A stretch of 64,000 nt of DNA from Phocaeicola fibrisolvens (GTDB lineage Bacteria > Bacteroidota > Bacteroidia > Bacteroidales > Bacteroidaceae): positions 1 to 64,000 of the forward strand of contig NZ_JAOQJI010000013.1 of assembly GCF_025567125.1 (NCBI RefSeq), read 5' to 3'. Below, piece after piece: positions 51,258 to 59,486 of the stretch (position 1 is the stretch's first letter; the number at the start of each line of letters is the position of its first letter). Position numbers and translations under genes: made by a program. The notes below the pieces were generated by a model that did not search any database, was not told the DNA's origin, and saw only the letters and a list, made by a program, of their open reading frames with translations.

Positions 51258-52163
51258 ATGAAGGAAGCATTTATAAAACTGCATCTTTCCATTCTCATTG
51301 CCGGAGGGACGGGCGTGTTCGGGAGACTGATTTCCCTGAACGAAGGACTGCTCGTATGGTACCGGATGATGTTTGCCTCCGTGATGTTCTTTCTGCTGCT
51401 TTCGTGCTTGAAGAAGCTGCGGAAAGTCTCCTTTGGCGATGTGGCAAAGATTGCCTCCGTGGGGCTGCTGCTGGCCAGCCACTGGATTTTCTTCTATGGA
51501 AGCATCAAGGCCTCCAACGTGTCCATCGGTGTGGTCTGCCTGTCGCTGATGAGCATCTTTACCGCCATCTTTGAGCCCCTCATCAACCGTCACCGCATTT
51601 CCTTGCGGGAGATTCTGTTCAGCCTGGTGGCTGTGGGAGGCATCGTGCTGATTTTCCATTTCGACACCCGCTACCGGACCGGTATCTGCATGGGCGTCAT
51701 CTCGTCGGCCCTGGCTTCGCTGTTTACCATTGTCAACAAGAAAGTGGCCGTGAACTATACCTCCAGCACCATGCTGATGTACGAGATGCTGGGCGGTTTT
51801 CTGGGCCTGTCGTGCATCCTGCCTTTCTACCTCCATTATTTCCCCGTGGCCTCCATTCTGCCCGGGACGCAGGATTTCATTTACCTGCTCTGTCTGGCTT
51901 CAATCTGTACCGTCGGACTCTATATCCTCCAGATTCAGGTGCTGAAAGTCATTTCCGCCTTTACGGTCAATCTGAGCTACAACCTCGAGCCGATATACAG
52001 CATCATCGGGGCCATGATTATTTTCCAGGAAGCCAAGGACCTGAACTTCAGTTTCTATCTGGGCCTGGGACTGATTGTGCTGTCGGTGGTGCTCCAGACC
52101 CTTAACGTGCTGTCGCAGCACCATAAGTTTGTACCCTCACTCTACGTCAAATGGAAACGCTGA
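51258..52163 (+). CDS. EamA-family (DMT) membrane transporter
   Basis: The 301-residue protein has about ten hydrophobic helices in two EamA repeats. Family-type features are SIKASNVSIGVVCLSLMSIFTA in the first half and LSYNLEPIYSIIGAMIIF in the second. DMT transporters export amino acids, nucleotides or other metabolites; the substrate is unknown. The stop overlaps the ravA start by 13 bases, so the three genes eamA-ravA-viaA form one transcript. Confidence 0.9.
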   Translation: MKEAFIKLHLSILIAGGTGVFGRLISLNEGLLVWYRMMFASVMFFLLLSCLKKLRKVSFGDVAKIASVGLLLASHWIFFYGSIKASNVSIGVVCLSLMSIFTAIFEPLINRHRISLREILFSLVAVGGIVLIFHFDTRYRTGICMGVISSALASLFTIVNKKVAVNYTSSTMLMYEMLGGFLGLSCILPFYLHYFPVASILPGTQDFIYLLCLASICTVGLYILQIQVLKVISAFTVNLSYNLEPIYSIIGAMIIFQEAKDLNFSFYLGLGLIVLSVVLQTLNVLSQHHKFVPSLYVKWKR

Positions 52164-53779
52164 AGAACCGTATCGAGCAACTGCTGGACACCCTCAACGA
52201 GCGGGTGTACGGCAAGGAAGAAGTCATGGCCCTGGCACTGCTTTCGGCTGTGGCTGGAGAGAGTATTTTCCTGCTGGGCCCTCCGGGAGTGGCCAAGAGT
52301 ATGGTAGCCCGTCGGCTGAAACTCATGTTTCGCGGAGGTACTGCGTTCGAATACCTCATGTCGCGTTTCAGTACCCCCGACGAGATTTTCGGCCCCGTGT
52401 CCATCGCCAAGCTGAAAAATGAGGACACTTACGAACGCATGACCGAAGGCTATCTGCCTACCGCCACCGTGGTCTTTCTGGATGAAATCTGGAAAGCCGG
52501 TCCCGCCATACAGAATGCCCTGCTGACCGTCATCAATGAGAAAATCTACCGCAACGGACAGTTCTCCGTGCAGGTACCCATGAAGGGGCTGATTGCCGCC
52601 TCGAACGAACTTCCCGCTTCAGGGCAAGGACTGGAGGCCCTGTACGACCGTTTCCTGGTGCGCAAGTTGGTGGGTGGCATTGAAGACCTGTCCGAATTCG
52701 ACCAGATGATTCTGACCGCCGATGAAAGCGAACCGGAGATGGAAGAGCAGCTGGCCGTGAGCGACGAAGAATACCGCCAGTGGCAGGAACAGATGAAGGC
52801 CGTTGGTCTGCACTATTCCGTGCTGGAAGTGATTCATTCCCTCAAGGATAAGCTGGAAGACTACAACCGTCAGCTGGAAAATGCCGATGTACCCGCTTCA
52901 CCCGCCCTGTATGTGTCCGACCGCCGTTGGAAGAAAATCGTACGCCTGCTGCGGGCCTCCGCCTTCCTGCAAGGGAACACCGAGGTGCGCCTGTCCGACT
53001 GCCTGCTGATGGTACACTGCCTGTGGAACGAGACCGGACAGATAGACTGGGTGCGCGATGCCGTGCTGACCGCGGTAGGAGAGAGCGTGCGCGGCTATGT
53101 GCTGAACCTTTCCGGCATTGAAGCCGATTTGCAAGCCCTGAAGAAAGAACTCGACTCCGCAGGAGCCCTGCGCGAGCGGGCCGATGCCGGACTGCAACTG
53201 GTCGATGCGTATTATTACCAGGTGGAGCGCGTGCGGCTGGCCGGACGGTTGCTCCTCTTTGCTTCCGACTACCAGCAGCTGGACGATACCGGCAAGCAGT
53301 TCTACCTGCATAAGGATAAGTACAAGACCGACTGTTACGTGCTGAAGAAATACGACCCCTCGATGCGCGGCAAGGTATCCCCTTCGAAAGTCTACACCCT
53401 TCGTCGGGGCCGCCGTTCGGTGTTCATCAACGACTATGAATACCCCTTGCTGTGCACGCCCGACTGTACCGCCCTGCCCGCCATGGAAGTACAGTCGCAC
53501 GAAGACCTTCCCGCCCGCTTCAGTCGGCTGGAACAGCAGCTCAGTCACGTGGAAGCCCATTGCGGCGACTGGGTGAAAGAAGAAGCCGACTATTGCGCAA
53601 GCCATCTGTTTGTCGGACGAAAAGAAAAAGAAGCCATGAGCCGGATACTGGGCGAGCCGACGAAAGCCCTGTTCCGCTATCGGAACGAATTGGAGGAAAT
53701 GAAACATGCATACCGGAAAGAGAACGAGGAATATCCGTCTGAAAGACCTGAAAACAGCCTATTTGGAGCAACTTCGTGA
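52151..53779 (+). CDS. ravA: MoxR-type AAA+ ATPase RavA
   Basis: RavA is a hexameric MoxR-class ATPase that works with the VWA protein ViaA. The 542-residue protein has Walker A LGPPGVAKSMVARRL, Walker B VFLDEIWKAGP, sensor-type IAASNELPASG, and a long C-terminal region with coiled-coil and beta segments. In E. coli RavA-ViaA affects respiratory complexes and aminoglycoside sensitivity; the role here is unknown. It overlaps eamA by 13 bases and viaA by 74 bases. Confidence 0.92.
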   Translation: METLKNRIEQLLDTLNERVYGKEEVMALALLSAVAGESIFLLGPPGVAKSMVARRLKLMFRGGTAFEYLMSRFSTPDEIFGPVSIAKLKNEDTYERMTEGYLPTATVVFLDEIWKAGPAIQNALLTVINEKIYRNGQFSVQVPMKGLIAASNELPASGQGLEALYDRFLVRKLVGGIEDLSEFDQMILTADESEPEMEEQLAVSDEEYRQWQEQMKAVGLHYSVLEVIHSLKDKLEDYNRQLENADVPASPALYVSDRRWKKIVRLLRASAFLQGNTEVRLSDCLLMVHCLWNETGQIDWVRDAVLTAVGESVRGYVLNLSGIEADLQALKKELDSAGALRERADAGLQLVDAYYYQVERVRLAGRLLLFASDYQQLDDTGKQFYLHKDKYKTDCYVLKKYDPSMRGKVSPSKVYTLRRGRRSVFINDYEYPLLCTPDCTALPAMEVQSHEDLPARFSRLEQQLSHVEAHCGDWVKEEADYCASHLFVGRKEKEAMSRILGEPTKALFRYRNELEEMKHAYRKENEEYPSERPENSLFGATS

Positions 53780-55076
53780 GCGGAGCCGGGCGCGGATGGA
53801 AGAATACCTTCAGGGGCGGACGGTGCTGGAGAGCGAGCTGGAAGAATGTGTGTGGGACTATTACCGCAAGACGGTGCCCTCGCTTCAGGAATTCTATTCC
53901 CGCTATACCCCCGAATGGGAAGTCTTCTATGCAAACGCAACCCTTTCGTCGGCCGATTTCCTGACCTTCCTGCAACGGATGGAAACGGCCTTCCGCAAGC
54001 GCTATACCCTGGCCGAGCTGGATGTGTCCTATTACATCGGTCGCCTGTCCCGGCTTCCCGAAGGAAGCGAAGAACGTGCAGCCCTACAGGAACTCTTTCT
54101 GGACAAGTGGCACCATCTGCTCTCGGTGAAGGAATACGACTACCAGTACCAGCACCTCTTCCACCTGTGCGACGGGTTCGCCCTGCTGGACAAGTCGTTC
54201 GGCCTGAAAACGGAGGGCAACCTCCGGGGCTCGCGCGTGAAATGGCTGTTGCGGAACCATCCGGAACTCTATCAGAAAGTGGTGCCCTATGAGAAAGCCA
54301 TGGAGCAGAACCGCCAGATACGCGAGCTGGTGCGCTGCCTGGGAAAGAACGTGGGCGGACGGAAAGAAAGTTTCGACTCCCTGTCGGGACTTCGGGCCGA
54401 CAGGCTGATTCATCATGCCGCCCAAAGCGACGTGGAAGGAGTGACCTTGGGCGACGACCTCAACAGCCTGCTGCCCGTGGAGTATTGCTACCTCACGGAC
54501 GAGGTGCTCTATCCCTTCTTCATGCAGCGCTATGTGGAAAAACGCCTGCAACAGTTCGACTCCTATTCCCGCGAGGACCGTTCCGACCGTTCGCCGGAGA
54601 AAAAGAAAGTCAGTGCCCAGGGCCCCTACATCATTTGTGTGGACACCTCCGGTTCCATGCGCGAAGGCCGCGAACGCTTAGCCAAGTCGGCCGTGCTGGC
54701 CATTGCCCGTCTCACGGAAGCCACCTCACGGAAATGTTACGTCATCAACTTCTCGGAAGACATCCAAACCCTTCTGGTGCGCGATTTGAAGACCGATTTC
54801 CCTGTGCTGGTGAACTTCCTGCAACGTCGTTTCGACGGCGGTACCGATGTGCGTCCGGCCTTTGCCGAAGCGCTGATGATGCTGCGTACCCACGGCTGGC
54901 ATCGGGCCGACGTGGTACTGATTTCCGATTTCGAGATGCCTCCTCCCGATGACGCGCTGCTGGCCGACATCCATCGTGCCCGTTTGCGGGGGACTTCCTT
55001 CTATGCGCTGGTGTTCGGTACTCATCCGGAAACAGATTACCTTCACGAGTGTGAAAAGTATTGGGATATGTATTGA
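53706..55076 (+). CDS. viaA: VWA-domain protein ViaA
   Basis: The 456-residue protein has a helical N-terminal part (about 1-290) and a C-terminal von Willebrand A domain with a complete MIDAS motif DTSGSM (about 313-318) and FDGGTDVRPAF. It partners RavA. The start at ATG 53706 lies 74 bases inside ravA; a later in-frame ATG (at about 53796) would remove the overlap but cut off a helical segment that looks conserved. The long overlap suggests translational coupling for stoichiometric output. Confidence 0.9.
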   Translation: MHTGKRTRNIRLKDLKTAYLEQLRERSRARMEEYLQGRTVLESELEECVWDYYRKTVPSLQEFYSRYTPEWEVFYANATLSSADFLTFLQRMETAFRKRYTLAELDVSYYIGRLSRLPEGSEERAALQELFLDKWHHLLSVKEYDYQYQHLFHLCDGFALLDKSFGLKTEGNLRGSRVKWLLRNHPELYQKVVPYEKAMEQNRQIRELVRCLGKNVGGRKESFDSLSGLRADRLIHHAAQSDVEGVTLGDDLNSLLPVEYCYLTDEVLYPFFMQRYVEKRLQQFDSYSREDRSDRSPEKKKVSAQGPYIICVDTSGSMREGRERLAKSAVLAIARLTEATSRKCYVINFSEDIQTLLVRDLKTDFPVLVNFLQRRFDGGTDVRPAFAEALMMLRTHGWHRADVVLISDFEMPPPDDALLADIHRARLRGTSFYALVFGTHPETDYLHECEKYWDMY

Positions 55077-55130
55077 ACAGGAAAATCACTTTTTTCTTGT
55101 TTTTCGCTTCTTGCTGAAAATAAGATTTAA

Positions 55131-55174
55131 AATGCGAAATTCTGCTTTCTTTCTGAATGGAGGAATTTCGCATT
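55131..55174 (+). terminator. Terminator after viaA
   Basis: AATGCGAAATTC pairs with GAATTTCGCATT around a 20-base loop and is followed by TTTTTTG. It ends the eamA-ravA-viaA transcript. Confidence 0.85.
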
Positions 55175-55309
55175 TTTTTGTGTATAATCTTGGGTTACCC
55201 CTTTCAGAAGGCTTGTAGAGGGGGTGTTTCCTGTATAAAAACGGGTATTCGGATGAATCTGGAGAAGAAAATGCGTGAAAATCGGCCTGAAAAGCCGAAT
55301 TTGAAGCCA

Positions 55310-55419
55310 AAATGCCGAAGTGTTTGGGCGAAAGCCCCGAAGCATTTCTGGAAAAACTCTTTGACGTTTGAAGGAAAACGTAAGGGCGTTTGAGGGCAAA
55401 TGTACTTGCGTTTTGGGAA
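55310..55419. repeat. Degenerate array of five 22-bp units (AAAyG-N6-yGTTT type)
   Basis: Five units begin at 55310, 55332, 55354, 55376 and 55398, an exact 22-bp period. Cores such as AAATGCCGAAGTGTTT, AAACGTAAGGGCGTTT and AAATGTACTTGCGTTT share the layout of the array at 28633-28764 but are decayed. One or two poorer units may precede it (55269-55309). The array lies in a 731-base gene-free stretch between viaA and the toxin pseudogene. The rest of that gap is AT- and G-rich sequence in which I see no gene. Confidence 0.75.
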
Positions 55420-55807
55420 AGTGGTTTTGGGGGCTTCTGGAAGGGGGTAGTGGGTGAAGACTTTTGAAGACTTTTTTTGCGAAATGAGGTGATTGGAGTG
55501 TGAAAATGGGAGTTTCTTTTTGTACGTGTTTGCTTGTGTTTTGTGGATGATGTGCGTGGTTCCTTTCTTATTTTTGTAATTTGGTTGTTGTTTATTTGAA
55601 TATTGTTTCTTTTTGAATTTGCGTAGATACTTTTCCTTGGGAAAAAGGGAAGCATGGGGCCTGGAGCGACTGAATTAGAAAATTTGAATGAGGAAGGAGG
55701 GGAATTGACATTTTGTTATGTTGGAATAACTCGTGACACTGTTTGTTTTACACTACCTATTTATGTGAAAAAGCAATTATTCGTAGGGGAATGAAAAACT
55801 TCAAAAA

Positions 55808-56472
55808 TTATGTAGTCTTTTGTTTGAAGTATTCTTCTGCATCCATTTTCAGATCCATACTGATAAGTTCCCATGCGTATCCTCTAAAGCAATCTATCCC
55901 TTCTGGACATTCTTTGATGTTGGATATTTTTTTGAATCCGGCTTCAACCTCTTTTTCTGTAAAGCTCCATTCATCACGTGTGGTAGCCCACTCAATCATG
56001 TCTTTCAGACTGAATGTGTTGGAAAGTTCATAGATGTCCCAAAAGTCCTTTTGCCTGGGTTCGTCTTGAGTCATCGCTTTTATTTTCATTGCGGCGATTT
56101 CTCTTGTGTCTGCAAGTCTGATTCCATCTATGCATTTGATGGGAAAAATAAAGTTTTCCGTATAGAAGAAGTCTACTTTTATGCAAGCAGTTGGGGATTC
56201 TCCAATTCGGACGGAGTATCCCAAGGCTGGTTGGTCTAAGGTGTCTATATTTTCTGTATAAGGAAAATTTTCTTTCAAAAAACTTTCATTGCTGCTGTAT
56301 TCATGCTTCCATAATCCATGTCTGTAAATAAATCTATGTCTATGGAGCGTCTGTGTCCAAGCTGGAGACTAAGACATGTTCCTCCCACTAAATTAAAGTC
56401 TTTGAAAATATCTGATTCTGATATTTTTTTCAGACAGTTAACTAAAAGTGGGGATACAGTTTCATTGCACAA
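55808..56472 (-). pseudogene. AbiEii-type nucleotidyltransferase toxin, frameshifted
   Basis: Two overlapping frames together encode about 220 residues of a nucleotidyltransferase AbiEii/AbiGii toxin family protein. The first (56472 to 56275) has FNLVGGTCLSLQLGHRRSIDIDLFTD, the nucleotidyltransferase motif with the metal-binding Asp pair. It stops within a run of six A on the plus strand (56277-56282). Adding one base to this run restores a continuous frame into KENFPYTENID and the conserved C-terminal part (KIKAMTQDEPRQKDFWDIYEL). The start is a TTG overlapping the antitoxin gene by 11 bases. It could be a dead gene, slippage-controlled expression, or a sequencing error. Confidence 0.85.
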
Positions 56473-56977
56473 ATTCTTTAAAGTTCTTTTCCCTTGTTTC
56501 CTTTTTCCATTCGCTGTTTATGGTGGGTAATATAGCTTTTAATGTATCCTTTCCATAGAATCTGATGGCTTCCTCAATTTCCTGCTGGTTGCCATATTCA
56601 AATATGCGTTGAATGACCCATTCTTTGTTTTTTATCCAGTTGATTTTTTCTATTCTTGTATCCCAGAATAAAGCTGTGCTGAATTTTGATAAGTCTGGAT
56701 GCTGGGACGGTTCTTTTTCTGTAATATAGGCATAGACTTGATAATTGGCTTGTATGATGTAAAAATAGCCTTCAATGCCTATTCCTAATGCTTTTTCTAT
56801 GTTTAGAGACTGCTCGATAGTGAAATCTCGCTTTCCTTTAATTAATTCATTGATTCTTTGTGGATATACACCAGTCTCGGTGGATAGTTCCTTTTGAGTG
56901 ATTTTTGCTTTTCTCAAAATATGTTCCAGCACTTTTCCTGCCGGTGTCATTTTGGCTGTGATATATTCTTCATACAT
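56462..56977 (-). CDS. HTH antitoxin-like protein (XRE/HigA-type with C-terminal domain)
   Basis: The 171-residue protein begins at ATG 56977 (MYEEYITAKM). Its N-terminal half has an XRE-type helix-turn-helix, with KITQKELSTETGVYPQRINE and LIKGKRDFTIEQSLNIEKALG. The C-terminal half (about 95-160, STALFWDTRIEKINWIKN and QRIFEYGNQQEIEEAIRFYG) resembles the DUF6922-type domain found beside AbiEii toxins in Bacteroidetes. It is the first gene of a pair overlapping the broken toxin by 11 bases. It looks intact, as expected if the antitoxin was retained. Confidence 0.85.
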   Translation of the reverse strand: MYEEYITAKMTPAGKVLEHILRKAKITQKELSTETGVYPQRINELIKGKRDFTIEQSLNIEKALGIGIEGYFYIIQANYQVYAYITEKEPSQHPDLSKFSTALFWDTRIEKINWIKNKEWVIQRIFEYGNQQEIEEAIRFYGKDTLKAILPTINSEWKKETREKNFKEFVQ

Positions 56978-57086
56978 ACTGGTTTCCTTTATGTTCTGAT
57001 ACAAAAATACATCAATTAAGAATGATAACCCAATTTGGTGATTGAATTTGTGGATGCTTTCCTTATTTATCAGTTATAGCATAGTA

Positions 57087-57310
57087 ATGTTCAAAGGTGA
57101 TAGTATTCGCAATATTCCGTTTTTGAAGGTTTTAGTGTGCAATGAGTTGACGGGAATGAGGATGAAAAGAAAGTGATTCGCAGTGTAAAAACCAGATTGA
57201 ATGTGGCGGAATTTCAGTTTGATGAAAATCATAAATTAGAGAAAGTACCTGCCTTACAGGCAAATGGGGTGACTCTATATCCATCGTACTGTTTTGTTAT
57301 GATAACTTAG
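57087..57310 (+). pseudogene. Gene remnant of unknown family
   Basis: Two adjacent frames look protein-like: 57087-57176, ending at TGA, and a second open from 57146 to TAG 57308-57310 (with RSVKTRLNVAEFQFDENHK). Joined by a frameshift they would read as one short protein. No family is recognised. Low-GC, decayed DNA surrounds it. The opposite strand has a 63-codon frame at 57362-57553 that I do not support as a gene. Confidence 0.3.
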
Positions 57311-57538
57311 CTAAAAAAGAATATAATCTGTATATTTTCCCTTTTTTATCATTGTTCAATGCTATTTATCAATATATTTGTGGGCATCTTCCTGTGTAAC
57401 AAACAATGATGCGAGTTGCAAGTTTAATATATACAGGTTGAATACAGCTATGTCTTTTGACAAATGTCTGTTGTAAAATGAGACTTTAATATCTAATCCA
57501 TTTAGTTGCATGATATAACCATGCAAAATAATATGAAT

Positions 57539-59179
57539 ATGAAACTGAATCACTATATGGGTGTAATAGCATGTATTTCCTTGTTATTACTTGGTTCTTG
57601 TAATTCTGAATATTCGGCGAGTAGAAATTTTGATGATATAATTTTTCAGATAGAAAATGATCCACAATCCTATTTGTTAAGGTTAGATACGATAAACATG
57701 AATTGCGTAAAGAATAAAAGAGATGCGGTTCATTTTATATTAGCTGCAATCACACTCAGTTATACGGATAATAATTATTATCCACCAAAGAGTGTGTTGG
57801 AAAGGTGCATTCAGATTTTTAAGAAAGAAAAAATGATTCAGCCATACCTTGAAACTTTATATCTTCTTGCGGAAACCTATAAAAAAGAAAATGATATAAC
57901 AAAAGAAGTCCATACCATAGAAACCGCAATAAATATTGCTAGACAAGAATATGACCAAGAATGGCTTTTTTATCTTTACAGCTATCTCGGTGAAATGTAT
58001 ATCAGGCAATTTAACACCTTGAATTTTATTAAATACCAGACTCTTGCCAATCAATGCATAAAGGATGTAAATTTTCAAGATATGAGTATATCAACTCAAA
58101 TACAAGTTGCCAAAAGCTTTCTATATTTAGATCAATATAAAGTCTCATACGAAAAATTGAATGAAATAGAAAAATATCTTGGTAAAAAGAATATATTTTT
58201 AAGTGAAATAAAACGTCTGCAGGGAATTGCCTTATACAAAATGCAACATTGGGATGCTTGCATAGAAAAGCTGAAAGAAGCTGTAGTTGAGGAAACATCC
58301 ATTGAACATAAATTCACATGTTTCGCAATTTTGACATATTGTTATTATCGTAAAAAGGACTTGTTAAATGCAGAAAAATATAAGTTTCTGGCGATAGAGA
58401 ATAGTATAAATGGAGGAAATGTCTTTGCAGAAATAGAATTCTATACGTTGTGTGCAGAGTTTGCTCGGTTAAATCATGATGCAGGCGAACAAATAAAATG
58501 CCTTAACAAGTTAAAGGAGAAATATGAAATGGCATTTGATTGCCTGAATGGAGAATCATTGGATAAGGCGATACAGGCCTATACAAATATTTGTGAGAAA
58601 AAAACTATTCATAGACAGATAGCCATTTATAAATACATTCTGGTAGGACTTCTTGTAGTATTATGCGTATCTTTGGTGATATATATACAGCTCCGGAAAA
58701 AGCAAGTTTATAAGATTCTCGCTTTGCAACAGCAGATTAATTCTTTGGATAACCTTAGAAATGTAAAAAATGAAGTCAAAGAGTTTATTTTGCGTGATTT
58801 TGAGATAGCAAAGAAGATCGCAATTTTGCGCTCAACACAGCAAGTGCAGAGTGCAAGATTTCTTAAAGATTTGGAAAAGTATCATATAATAGATGAGAAT
58901 TATTTGCTAGGTACACAGTGGGAACAGTTTTATAATCATATAGATCTATCTTTTGATGGGTTCTATTCAAAACTTATTCAGAAATATCCTATGCTGAATG
59001 ACAAAGAAGTCCAGTTGTGTTGCATGCTTGTTTCTGGATTCAAGACAGAAGAGATTGCTGCCATTTGGATGAATAGTGTCTTTTCAGTACATAAGTACAA
59101 AACTAATATTAGAAAAAAAATTGGTATTCCTGAAGGTGGGGATATTGTCTTGTTTTTAGTTGAAAAACTAGACTTATAG
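57539..59179 (+). CDS. TPR - transmembrane - HTH regulator, membrane-anchored
   Basis: The 546-residue protein (start ATG 57539; ATG 57521 or 57533 possible) begins with a lipoprotein-like signal (MKLNHYMGVIACISLLLLGSC). Helical TPR-like repeats follow (about 60-350), then a transmembrane helix (about 368-390, YILVGLLVVLCVSLVIYIQL), a coiled coil (LALQQQINSLDNLRNVKNEV), and a C-terminal LuxR-like helix-turn-helix (YPMLNDKEVQLCCMLVSGFK and SVFSVHKYKTNIRKKIGI). This layout is a Bacteroidetes one-component regulator type, with periplasmic sensing and cytoplasmic DNA binding. It precedes the TonB-C/LanC-like gene series and may regulate it. Confidence 0.88.
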   Translation: MKLNHYMGVIACISLLLLGSCNSEYSASRNFDDIIFQIENDPQSYLLRLDTINMNCVKNKRDAVHFILAAITLSYTDNNYYPPKSVLERCIQIFKKEKMIQPYLETLYLLAETYKKENDITKEVHTIETAINIARQEYDQEWLFYLYSYLGEMYIRQFNTLNFIKYQTLANQCIKDVNFQDMSISTQIQVAKSFLYLDQYKVSYEKLNEIEKYLGKKNIFLSEIKRLQGIALYKMQHWDACIEKLKEAVVEETSIEHKFTCFAILTYCYYRKKDLLNAEKYKFLAIENSINGGNVFAEIEFYTLCAEFARLNHDAGEQIKCLNKLKEKYEMAFDCLNGESLDKAIQAYTNICEKKTIHRQIAIYKYILVGLLVVLCVSLVIYIQLRKKQVYKILALQQQINSLDNLRNVKNEVKEFILRDFEIAKKIAILRSTQQVQSARFLKDLEKYHIIDENYLLGTQWEQFYNHIDLSFDGFYSKLIQKYPMLNDKEVQLCCMLVSGFKTEEIAAIWMNSVFSVHKYKTNIRKKIGIPEGGDIVLFLVEKLDL

Positions 59180-59298
59180 TTGCTTTGTCTTATATTACAA
59201 GCATTTATACTGTATAGTATTTGATAATCAGATATATACAAATCTATATTACAAGCTTATTTCTATGGATTGCCAATGGTTTAATGGATAGTTTACCT

Positions 59299-59306
59299 TA
59301 ATTTTG
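59299..59306 (+). promoter_or_regulatory. Candidate -7 box before the secreted-protein series
   Basis: TAATTTTG matches TAnnTTTG, about 180 bases upstream of the TonB-C protein gene at 59487. A long leader would include the relic at 59363-59467. Confidence 0.4.
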
Positions 59307-59362
59307 CATCAAACAAATATCTGTAGTCTGATGGTATTATTGCCCTGGATTTTATGAAATAG

Positions 59363-59467
59363 AAACAAGGAGACTATAAAATATCTGGCAGTACTACAAC
59401 AGTGCAAAATTTTAATGATTTCTTAAGCAAATATGGCAATAATGGCATAGTATTGAATATTTGTTAA
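59363..59467 (+). other. Short open frame after an in-frame TAG, relic or small peptide
   Basis: After TAG at 59360-59362 a 34-codon frame runs to TAA 59465-59467. It contains SGSTTTVQNFNDF and ends in a lone Cys (IVLNIC). A short stretch before the TAG (DGIIALDFMK) is in the same frame. There is no good start codon. It may be a decayed gene end. Its Ser/Thr-rich stretch and terminal Cys are noted only because a LanC-like gene lies 1 kb downstream. Confidence 0.2.
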
Positions 59468-59486
59468 CTTATAAAAATTATATATT

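Noticed and set aside
55086..55655. 189-codon minus-strand frame across the third array
   Set aside because: It is low-complexity Lys/Ser/Thr-rich sequence produced by the AT-rich and repeat DNA.
57362..57553. 63-codon minus-strand frame upstream of the regulator
   Set aside because: It looks somewhat protein-like, but it overlaps the start and promoter region of the regulator and matches no family I know.
59360..59362. TAG read as an amino acid
   Set aside because: Nothing else suggests codon reassignment; surrounding genes end normally with TAG.
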